A DNA stretch of 64,000 nt from Candidatus Electryonea clarkiae (GTDB lineage: Bacteria; Electryoneota; Electryoneia; Electryoneales; Electryoneaceae), in contig JAVCCM010000003.1 of the NCBI GenBank assembly GCA_030765455.1, positions 1-64,000 on the forward strand. The letters are read 5' to 3'. Below the pieces are notes generated by a model. That model did no database searches and was not told where the DNA came from. It was given only the letters and a program-made list of their open reading frames with translations. This document shows, piece after piece, positions 1 through 7,218 of the stretch (positions within the stretch are counted from its first letter, which is position 1; every line of letters begins with the position of its first letter). A program made the translations under genes and the position numbers.

Positions 1-65
1 TAGGGGCAGGATTTATCCGCCCGTGATTGAGTCAATTGGACTGGGCGGATAAATCCTGCCCCTAC
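1..65. repeat. REP-type inverted repeat pair
   Basis: Two 22-base arms (1-22 and 43-64) are perfect reverse complements around a 20-base spacer. Each arm is itself an imperfect hairpin (GGGC.GGA / TCC.GCCC). The right copy ends in CTAC at 62-65, so read outward it starts with GTAG, the tetranucleotide at the foot of REP elements mobilised by RAYT (TnpA-REP) proteins. The left copy is cut by the window edge. Calling it a RAYT-dependent pair is inference; no RAYT gene is in the window. Confidence 0.7.
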
Positions 66-319
66 ATTCACATGTATCAAATGATAATCCTTATAGTCAT
101 GCGAACTTATTTGTTAGCACTGCTATAAGTTGTGAGTGTAACACAACTACTTGTTTGTCAGGCATGACAACGAAAGCGTGTTCGGCATTTCTTTTACCAA
201 AGGATGCAAACACTCCCGGTAAACTTACCATCAGTCAAATAACGGAGCATATACTTGCATTAAATCTATTATATTGCTTATAATAATGCTGACATATCTG
301 CTGCAATATTGGAGAAGAA

Positions 320-586
320 ATGGATTCATATCTTTCAGCACCATCAAGAAAACGTATCAGCATTCCCATCTCTGATGAGTTGCACGTATCTCTAACACGG
401 TTGGCACGACAAAATAAAACTACTGTTGCCAAAATCGGGCGAGAAGCAATTCAAAAGTTTATTAAGAAAAAACAATGGGAAGAACGCCAGAAAAAACTTG
501 CTGAAACTTGCACAATTCTTGAAGAGATTAGCGACGAAATTACCCGTGATTGGGCTGTAACAGAGGTAGAAGAATGGCCGGAATAA
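320..586 (+). CDS. Ribbon-helix-helix antitoxin (MazE/CopG-like)
   Basis: This 88-residue protein is probably the DNA-binding antitoxin of a type II toxin-antitoxin pair. The N-terminal half has the ribbon-helix-helix pattern: a short basic beta strand (RKRISIPISDEL, about residues 10-21) followed by two helices with LTRLARQNKTTVAKIGREAI. The charged C-terminal half, rich in E, K and W (to residue 88), would be the toxin-binding tail. The ATG at 320 follows GGAG at 311-314. The stop overlaps the start of the MazF-like gene by 13 bases, which suggests translational coupling. Autorepression is expected for the family but no operator was identified. The family call is by fold pattern, so MazE-like versus CopG-like is not settled. 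Confidence 0.75.
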   Translation: MDSYLSAPSRKRISIPISDELHVSLTRLARQNKTTVAKIGREAIQKFIKKKQWEERQKKLAETCTILEEISDEITRDWAVTEVEEWPE

Positions 587-951
587 CAAAGGTGTTTCGT
601 GGGCAGGTAATCGTTGTCAACCTTGAACCAATCATTGGATCTGAACAAGCCGGAACTGCACGACCCTGCGTTGTGGTCTCATCGAATGCCACAAACAATA
701 TCCTTAAAACCGTTATAATCGCACCTCTTACTGACGCACGGCACATCAAACGGTCTCATATCGGCGCAGTTCTCATTCAGGCTGGAGAAGGTGGATTGAA
801 TAAAAACAGCCTCTTATTAGCTTACCAGGTCAGAACAATATCAAAAGAACGAATTATGCGTATTCTCGGTTCTCTGTCCAGGGATACAATGAATGATATT
901 TCCGAAAGCTTGAAGGATGTTCTTTATCTCACACCTTATCCCGATAATTAG
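574..951 (+). CDS. MazF/PemK-family endoribonuclease toxin
   Basis: The product (125 residues from the ATG at 574) matches the MazF/PemK toxin family, sequence-specific mRNA interferases with an SH3-like barrel. Diagnostic stretches are the N-terminal FRGQVIVVNLEP, the strand GTARPCVVVSSNATNN and the following VIIAPLTD. The family arginine in the ARP segment and a later serine/threonine strand are kept. AGAGG at 562-566 serves the 574 start better than an in-frame TTG at 550. It overlaps the upstream antitoxin gene, the usual antitoxin-first order. Length is normal for MazF (about 110-125), so it appears intact. RNA target specificity cannot be read from sequence. Confidence 0.87.
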   Translation: MAGITKVFRGQVIVVNLEPIIGSEQAGTARPCVVVSSNATNNILKTVIIAPLTDARHIKRSHIGAVLIQAGEGGLNKNSLLLAYQVRTISKERIMRILGSLSRDTMNDISESLKDVLYLTPYPDN

Positions 952-1000
952 CGAGTTAAGTTCATATGTTATAAAAGCAGGTGCGTTTACCTTTCGTTGA

Positions 1001-1174
1001 CATACTACATTGGATTGTAGTTTAAAAGTAATCGAAAGGAAACATGCTGGAGAGGAATCAGTAGTCTGGAACGGTAAATATTCCCGTGGTGGACAAGCAG
1101 CCTCAGGAATGTACTTCTATAAACTTGATGGCGAAAACGTAAGTCTTTCACAGAAAATGGTACTGATGAAATAA
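1001..1174 (+). pseudogene. Remnant of a T9SS C-terminal sorting domain
   Basis: An open frame without start codon runs from the stop at 998-1000 to TAA at 1172-1174. Its last ~25 residues read ...ASGMYFYKLDGENVSLSQK then MVLMK, the terminal half of the T9SS sorting domain carried by intact genes elsewhere in the window (compare the end of the gene at 35241-37310). The Y-P-N-P-F-N half and the cargo are missing. It starts 49 bases after the toxin stop, so the toxin-antitoxin pair may have landed in, or next to, a deleted surface-protein gene. A terminator follows at 1216. Confidence 0.75.
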
Positions 1175-1215
1175 CAATACTGCCCTATTAGAACATATTC
1201 CCTCTTAGTAAAAAT

Positions 1216-1238
1216 CCGGCTTCTGCCGGTTTTTTTTG
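1216..1238 (+). terminator. Rho-independent terminator
   Basis: The stem CCGGC (1216-1220) / GCCGG (1225-1229) has a 4-base loop and is followed by eight Ts. A-T pairs extend the stem outward. It would end transcripts from the toxin-antitoxin pair and the lost gene. Confidence 0.85.
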
Positions 1239-1355
1239 CTCAGCAATCATGCCAATAGAGACATAATCCATTAAATAATAAAGATTGTGCTCCAATACCT
1301 TGACAATTTCATTTTCTATAATTATTTTGATTATCAACATAGAGCGGAGTTAATA

Positions 1356-4109
1356 ATGAAGCTTTTCCGATTATCGGCAATTCTTGTCTGTATTGTATTC
1401 CTTGCTCAATCCATCTCTGCACAAATCTCTTTCACCGATCACGAAATTACTCAAAATTATTATAGCGTATCTGATATTCATATTCTGGATTATGATGAAG
1501 ATGGTGATATGGATTTAATCAGTTCAGGAAATAATACCGAGATCACTTGGTGGCACAACGATGGCGAAGAAGGTTTTGTACAATCACAGCTTTATGAATT
1601 AATCCATATTAATGGTATTTTTCCTGTCGATCTGGATGCTGATGGAGATTCAGATTTTTTCTGTTCTTCATATTCTTATGGATTCAGATGGTATGAAAAC
1701 AACAATTTAGAGTTGACTGAACACGAAATCTCTGATAGGATACATTGCAAATCCCCCATAGCGCATGATTTCGATGGTGATCAGGATATTGACCTGATAG
1801 GACTTGTTCGTGATGAAGACTTACTCGTCTGGTATGAGAATGATGGAGAGCTTAATTTTACGGAACATGTAATTAATGAAGACCTTCAGGGAGATCGAGA
1901 ACTCAAGCTGATAGATTTCGATGATGATGGAGATTATGATCTCTTCGGTTTCGCCAGTGTTGAAAATCAGGTTTCCTGGTGGGAAAACCTGGGCGAAATG
2001 GTTTTTGAAGAACATATTATACTTGAGGAGACAGATAATTCTGCTTATACATCTTTAGTTGATCTGGATTCAGACCAGGATTTTGATCTTTTAGGTATCG
2101 ATTACGACAACGGAGCTGTAATATTGTGGGATAATGTAGGAGAAAACAATTTCGCCGAGTCTTCAGTCATTGCCACTATGAACCGTCCTAAATATGCGAT
2201 AGGAGTCGATTATGATCAGGATGATGATACTGACATTATCGCTTGCGGTTCAAGATACGGTTATGATAATCCATACATCGTGTGGTTGGAAAACAATGGA
2301 GAACAGCAATTTACCGTTGTTCAGGTTTCGGAAAGTGTGCAAGATTACGCAAGACTTATTATATCAGATCTGGATTTAGATCAAGATATGGATATCATAG
2401 CTATGGGTCATCATCAGGACATCATAATGTGGTACGAAAATATTAATTATGGTGAATGGAACGAACATTATATGGCTGGTTATTTCGAACGGGCAAGTTA
2501 TCCAATCAGCGTAGATATGGATGGTGATGGTGACCTTGATGTACTCGCAACAGCCTACTATTCCGATGATATATCCTGGTGGGAAAATGAAGATAATCTG
2601 AACTTCAAAATCCACCGTGTCGATGGTAATGTGGAGCAGCTCAGGAATGCTACGGCTGCTGATGTAGATCAGGATGGTGATATGGATATACTCGCCACAG
2701 CATATAATCTTCCTCCCTTACTTTATGAAAACGATGGAGAGTTTAATTTCCACAGGATAGAACTTTCCGAGAATCTGAATAATACAAAACATATTCGTTG
2801 TTCTGATTTAGATGGCGATGACGATATTGATATTGTTTGCTGTGCCTATAATGGTTCACCTCTTGCCTGGTATGAAAATGACAATAACAATGGATTTACT
2901 GAACATTTAATTGCAATTCCCGGTTCACCTTATCTTCTTCAGTGCATCGATATGGACACAGACGGAGACATCGATCTCCTATATTACCTTAGTAGTGGTG
3001 GACATCAACTGGAATGGCTCGAAAACGATGGTAATCAGGAGTTTGAAAGACATAGTCTGGAATACGCCGGAGGAATTGAGGGCTTTCATGGGGTTGATTT
3101 TGATCTGGATGGAGATATCGATATAGTTGCATGTGTGCGTGACTATACCACAGATATTTTGTGGCTTGAGAACGATGGTGATATGCAATTTACTCAAATC
3201 TCAATTGAAGATGATTTTGAAGTTGATGTGATATGCGCTGCTGACTTTGACGGAGATGGAGATGTTGATTTTGCAACTGGAAGAGACCAATATGAAGATG
3301 AGGCTCTCGACTGGTGGGAAAATGATGGTCGGATGAATTTTGCAAGGCGAGAAGTTAATGAAGGAGAAATTCCAGCAGATTTCATGATGGCAACTGATTT
3401 CGACAAAGATGGTGATTTTGATATATTATGTTCTGAAGATTCCCAGATCAGATGGGTGGAGAACGATCTCAATCCTGAACCTCCGACTGAGTTTCAACTC
3501 TTGTTACCGGCTGATGGTTCGATCATTGAAAGTGATTCAATCATTCTTGCCTGGCAAAAATCACATAACCTCAATGAGAACCAACAATTTGATTATATCG
3601 TCGAGATTTCTTTAAGGTCTGATTTTCCTAGGGAAGAAACACGCACTACCGTAATGTCCGATACTTTCTTTGCTGTCCGTCTGGCAGACAATTATATTCC
3701 AATGGACAGTACCGTGTTTTGGAGGGTTTCCGCAGCAAATTATTTCAACCAGGTGACCTGGGCAAGCGGAAATGAATTCGGTTGGTCTTTTTATTTTGTC
3801 GATCAGGACGCTGTCAACAAACAATCAGATGATAGTATTCCGGAAGAGTTCTCGGTTTCGGCTACATACCCAAATCCATTCAACTCATCTCTGACCGTAG
3901 TTGTTGGACTTCCGGAATCCACCGAATTTTCTTTGCTGCTTTACAATATTTATGGTCAAGAAGTATCGGTTTTATCCAATGGATTCCGTTCTGCAGGTTA
4001 CCACTCCATCGGATACAACGCTGAAAAATTATCCAGCGGTATCTATTTCATTCTAGCTATTGGTCCAAGAGAAACAAAAGAGTTGCGAAAAATTATGTTG
4101 ATAAAATAG
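1356..4109 (+). CDS. FG-GAP/VCBS-repeat surface protein with T9SS tail
   Basis: A secreted 917-residue protein. Residues 1-22 form a signal peptide ending at an S-A-Q boundary. About fourteen repeats follow, each with an acidic calcium-loop-like core of the form D-x-D-x-D-G-D-x-D (for example DMDGDGDLDVLAT, DFDGDGDVDFATG) and a W-W/Y-E-N-D/N-G strand. This is the FG-GAP/VCBS pattern, likely a seven-bladed propeller or two of them. A fibronectin-like segment precedes the C-terminal sorting domain (YPNPFNSS ... SSGIYF ... RKIMLIK). The ATG at 1356 follows GGAG at 1346-1349 and fits the signal peptide; a TTG-type start at 1287 would add 23 residues with no signal character. Role and ligand are unknown; calcium binding is inferred from the acidic loops. 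Confidence 0.85.
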   Translation: MKLFRLSAILVCIVFLAQSISAQISFTDHEITQNYYSVSDIHILDYDEDGDMDLISSGNNTEITWWHNDGEEGFVQSQLYELIHINGIFPVDLDADGDSDFFCSSYSYGFRWYENNNLELTEHEISDRIHCKSPIAHDFDGDQDIDLIGLVRDEDLLVWYENDGELNFTEHVINEDLQGDRELKLIDFDDDGDYDLFGFASVENQVSWWENLGEMVFEEHIILEETDNSAYTSLVDLDSDQDFDLLGIDYDNGAVILWDNVGENNFAESSVIATMNRPKYAIGVDYDQDDDTDIIACGSRYGYDNPYIVWLENNGEQQFTVVQVSESVQDYARLIISDLDLDQDMDIIAMGHHQDIIMWYENINYGEWNEHYMAGYFERASYPISVDMDGDGDLDVLATAYYSDDISWWENEDNLNFKIHRVDGNVEQLRNATAADVDQDGDMDILATAYNLPPLLYENDGEFNFHRIELSENLNNTKHIRCSDLDGDDDIDIVCCAYNGSPLAWYENDNNNGFTEHLIAIPGSPYLLQCIDMDTDGDIDLLYYLSSGGHQLEWLENDGNQEFERHSLEYAGGIEGFHGVDFDLDGDIDIVACVRDYTTDILWLENDGDMQFTQISIEDDFEVDVICAADFDGDGDVDFATGRDQYEDEALDWWENDGRMNFARREVNEGEIPADFMMATDFDKDGDFDILCSEDSQIRWVENDLNPEPPTEFQLLLPADGSIIESDSIILAWQKSHNLNENQQFDYIVEISLRSDFPREETRTTVMSDTFFAVRLADNYIPMDSTVFWRVSAANYFNQVTWASGNEFGWSFYFVDQDAVNKQSDDSIPEEFSVSATYPNPFNSSLTVVVGLPESTEFSLLLYNIYGQEVSVLSNGFRSAGYHSIGYNAEKLSSGIYFILAIGPRETKELRKIMLIK

Positions 4110-4145
4110 GGAAAAGGTTAGATAAATGATCCGCTACATCTTGGA

Positions 4146-5051
4146 TCACACTTCTCCATAAACCTGTCCCGGTGCGAGGAAATCTTTGAAACCTTCTTTC
4201 TTTCTTAATTCTTTCCGCGCGAGGTAGCATAGATGGCAGGCATCAAGGTAATCACCTCTTAAATCAAGATCATATTTTCTTACAAGTTCAGCCGGACCAC
4301 CATAGGAAAGTGGCTGAAAAACCGGATGTTGAGAAAGACTGTAGTTCTCAATGATCTCTTTCAAGCTCGACTTGTTCAGGTTTCCGAATACCAGTCCCTG
4401 GCAGGACCAGAGGTATCCGTAGGGATCGAGGTGAAGCCGTCCGACAGATTCGAAATCTTCATCCGGGCATTCGGTAAAAGTATCCCATTTTTTACGTGGC
4501 AGGGTATCGTCCGATAGCTTCTCAATCGCCCTGCCCCTGAACCTGACACCGCCACCGATAATCGGTTCACCTTTTATTTTATCATTTATCTCTTTAGGCG
4601 GTTCAATGCAAATCGCGCCGACATCGATACCCAACTGAACTGCTGCGGCTTGAGTCCGAGCTGGATGTGAATCAGGATTATCCAGGGAACCATGGAAATC
4701 ATCATCGCTAACCGAAAGGGAGTCAAGACCGGCTTCTTTTAGAGGTTGGAGCCACTCAACGGCATCCTCTATTGAAGTGGCAAAGTATCCGTTTGTCACT
4801 ATCCCTGTCTCAAATCCCAACTCTTTGGCATACTTTACTCCCGCAAGCAGGACAGGATAGTATAGAAACGGTTCTCCACCCTCGAAATATATATCCTCAA
4901 CAGTTCCAAGTTCCTTTGCCTCCCGGATCGCCTTTTTTATCAGCTCCAGTGTCATAGTTGCTTCAGAGCCGGGTGAAGAAAAAACAAAACAGTGATCGCA
5001 CTCATAGGTGCAACGATAGGTAAGAAGGAGATGTAATCCGGTCAATCTCAT
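4146..5051 (-). CDS. Radical SAM protein
   Basis: A 301-residue radical S-adenosylmethionine enzyme. The [4Fe-4S] motif C-x3-C-x2-C is seen as RCTYECDHCF near residue 14, followed by the family segment EDIYFEGGEPF (SAM-binding GGEP) and the strand TGIVTNGYF. The C-terminal third has further cysteines (TECPDE, WSCQGLV, DACHLCYLAR) that could bind an auxiliary cluster in SPASM-like fashion, though the spacing is not classical. An AGGA-type site precedes the ATG at 5051. It stands alone, 94 bases from the citF-like gene, and no peptide substrate gene is visible beside it. The substrate is unknown. Confidence 0.8.
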   Translation of the reverse strand: MRLTGLHLLLTYRCTYECDHCFVFSSPGSEATMTLELIKKAIREAKELGTVEDIYFEGGEPFLYYPVLLAGVKYAKELGFETGIVTNGYFATSIEDAVEWLQPLKEAGLDSLSVSDDDFHGSLDNPDSHPARTQAAAVQLGIDVGAICIEPPKEINDKIKGEPIIGGGVRFRGRAIEKLSDDTLPRKKWDTFTECPDEDFESVGRLHLDPYGYLWSCQGLVFGNLNKSSLKEIIENYSLSQHPVFQPLSYGGPAELVRKYDLDLRGDYLDACHLCYLARKELRKKEGFKDFLAPGQVYGEV

Positions 5052-5080
5052 AATGATATTTTCCTAAACATAAAAACTTT

Positions 5081-5109
5081 GTTTCACGCAAAGTCGCAAA
5101 GTCGCAAAG
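5081..5109. repeat. Dispersed CACGCAAAGTCGC repeat, copy 1
   Basis: Contains GTTTCACGCAAAGTCGC followed by a tandem AAAGTCGC unit. Nearly the same 17 bases recur at 19603-19619, and a longer related palindromic copy lies at 11568-11660. All are intergenic. Confidence 0.55.
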
Positions 5110-5157
5110 GGTAAATGAACAGATTTTGATATTTGAAAGGTTTTCAATTCATAATTA

Positions 5158-6723
5158 TTAATTATTAATTCTTAATTGCTTCACCGTGTCAAGCACTGTT
5201 CCGTCAACCCATTTGATAATAGCTATGTCCTTATCGACAAATTCAGGTTTAGCCGGAGGACCACCCGTCAAACGAAATACTTCATCACGGATCTGTTCGA
5301 TTGGTTTTATCGGCAAACCGCTGCTTTTGGTTGCATCGATCAGGTCTTTTCGGCGAGGATTAATGGCGATACCTCGTTCCGTGACAATCACGTCTATCAG
5401 TTCACCGGGACCGACTATAGTAGTCACCTCATCAACAATCACCGGTACACGGTCACGCATACTCGGGATAGGGAGAATGGTACATTTACTGAACAGGCAA
5501 TTCTGCCAACCGCCGATGCCGTGCAGCAGTCGTCCATCCGAATGCGTCACAACATTAGCATTAAAATTGATATCCACCTCAGTTGCGCCAAGGACAACGG
5601 CATCCATTAAACTGGCGAAATTTCCTTTGCCGTGGTAATTGTAGCTGGTAAACGGGCTGGTGTTGATATGGTTCGGATTTTCACGCATGCTTCTCACGCC
5701 TTCGAGATCAAATGTCTGACCATCAAGGATGAAGTCAGTTAATCCTTCTTCGAGCATCTCAACAAGATATTTGGTTGATCCACCCCTGACAAAGCGAGCT
5801 TTTATTCCCAATTCCCGCATCATATCGCTAACGAATATTGCGAATGCCAGCGCAGTCCCTCCAGCTCCAGCCTGGAAAGACCAGCCGTCGCGCAAAATCC
5901 CAGCAGCCCTGACAAATTTTGCCGTCAATTCGGCAATTAAGAGGCGGTCAGGTGAGCGGGTGATCTTGGTAGTGCCGCTGACAATCTTTTCAGGATTACC
6001 AACTTTGTCCAGCACAACCACCGCATCCACATTCTGTCCCTGGATCTGCCAGGGTACACAGGGGAACGGAACCAGGTTGTCAGTTACCACGATAACCCTG
6101 TCAGCATAAACGCTGTCAGCCAATGCAAAACCGAGTAATCCACAGGCTGATGGTCCACGATCACCGGTGCAGTTTCCAAATTGGTCGGCAGTAGGAGCAG
6201 CTATAACCGCGACATCAATATGAACCTCGCCATCCTGAATAGCCTGCCATCGTCCACCGTGGCTGCGGAGAACTCCTGTTCCACGCATCTTTCCCTGGCT
6301 GGCATAATCACCCAGGGGACCGTTCATCGAGCCCTCGATATGATGAATCGTGCCGTCTTTCTGCCGTTCAATCAACGGTGCATGACAGGGGAAGGATGCC
6401 GAAGGAAACCACATCAAGTCTTTGATGCCCATCTCCTTGATAACGTCAAAGACCCGGTTCATCACAAGGTCGCCGTTACGGAAATGGTGATGACTCGAAA
6501 CGGTCATGCCATCTTGTAACCCGACTTTCTCCAGCGCTTCGTGTAACGATCCGACAACCTTGTTCCCATCAGTCGGATAATCAGCACATGTCGCCAGGGG
6601 TGGCGCCGCCTTATTGCCAACAGGTTTGTACTTCCCAACACCAAGAAATGGAGTTTGTTCTTTACCGTTTACTGTGTTTGGGATAAATCGTCCCAGTGCA
6701 TTTTGTTTGTAATCAACTGACAT
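5158..6723 (-). CDS. citF: Citrate lyase alpha subunit-like CoA transferase
   Basis: A 521-residue protein matching citrate lyase alpha (CitF), the acetyl-ACP:citrate ACP-transferase subunit and a member of the family I CoA-transferase superfamily. Length equals the usual ~510. Recognisable stretches are the N-terminal NALGRFIPNTVNG, the SSHHHFRNGD segment, GGTALAFAIF, and VVTHSDGRLLHGIGGWQN with IVDEVTTIVGPGE toward the C-terminus. The gene is alone: no beta (citE), gamma/ACP (citD), ligase (citC) or prosthetic-group genes are nearby, so it may act as a free-standing CoA transferase or with subunits encoded elsewhere. The stop lies inside an AATTATT-rich stretch (5145-5176) like the arrays in the vor operon. 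No strong ribosome-binding site was seen. Confidence 0.82.
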   Translation of the reverse strand: MSVDYKQNALGRFIPNTVNGKEQTPFLGVGKYKPVGNKAAPPLATCADYPTDGNKVVGSLHEALEKVGLQDGMTVSSHHHFRNGDLVMNRVFDVIKEMGIKDLMWFPSASFPCHAPLIERQKDGTIHHIEGSMNGPLGDYASQGKMRGTGVLRSHGGRWQAIQDGEVHIDVAVIAAPTADQFGNCTGDRGPSACGLLGFALADSVYADRVIVVTDNLVPFPCVPWQIQGQNVDAVVVLDKVGNPEKIVSGTTKITRSPDRLLIAELTAKFVRAAGILRDGWSFQAGAGGTALAFAIFVSDMMRELGIKARFVRGGSTKYLVEMLEEGLTDFILDGQTFDLEGVRSMRENPNHINTSPFTSYNYHGKGNFASLMDAVVLGATEVDINFNANVVTHSDGRLLHGIGGWQNCLFSKCTILPIPSMRDRVPVIVDEVTTIVGPGELIDVIVTERGIAINPRRKDLIDATKSSGLPIKPIEQIRDEVFRLTGGPPAKPEFVDKDIAIIKWVDGTVLDTVKQLRINN

Positions 6724-6880
6724 TTATAATCTCATGTAAAAATGAATTTTCAATTGTTCAATTATGGTATGTGTTACAATAGTGAATTTGAATGTTCAAA
6801 TCGATGTAATTTTTGATAAGAATTGTTATTTCAAAATTGAGTCGAGATGATGATATGCTCTATTTTGCAGCCAAAAACAT

Positions 6881-7171
6881 TCATGTCCCCTGAATCGATA
6901 CAACCTTGGTTTCATTTAATTGAATAGGATTTCCACTAATTTGAGCGTATAGAACATCCGGATCAATATCAGCTCCGTTGGGCCAATATATACTACCCAA
7001 TTCCCGGTTGATTTGAACCTGATCAAAAAATTCTTTGTTCTTTAATGGTGTAAATACGCCTTTGAACTCTATCATTTCTGCTATATTTATCTCGCCTTTA
7101 ACTCCATCTTCGAATTTTAAAAACAGTTTATGTTCTTCTAAAGGTTTAACTTCAACGATATCTTTTAACAT
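6881..7171 (-). CDS. DUF2442 family protein
   Basis: A 96-residue protein matching DUF2442: an early strand EVKPLEEHKLFLKFEDG, a central FKGVFTPLKNKEFFDQV, and the hallmark ELGSIYWPNGADIDPDVLY. Members often sit beside DUF4160 proteins in putative toxin-antitoxin-like pairs, but no DUF4160 gene is adjacent here. The start at 7171 has GGAG eight bases upstream; a longer frame to 7210 lacks that. It lies 48 bases downstream of the penicillin-acylase-like gene on the same strand. Molecular function is unknown. Confidence 0.8.
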   Translation of the reverse strand: MLKDIVEVKPLEEHKLFLKFEDGVKGEINIAEMIEFKGVFTPLKNKEFFDQVQINRELGSIYWPNGADIDPDVLYAQISGNPIQLNETKVVSIQGT

Positions 7172-7218
7172 TTTTCTACTCCAATGATGGAGTTTTCTTA
7201 GAGGTTCCATCTCTTCAG

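Noticed and set aside
5176..6519. Several plus-strand frames of 112-150 codons opposite the citF-like gene
   Set aside because: They lie entirely within a full-length CitF match on the minus strand, are low in complexity and lack upstream start signals.
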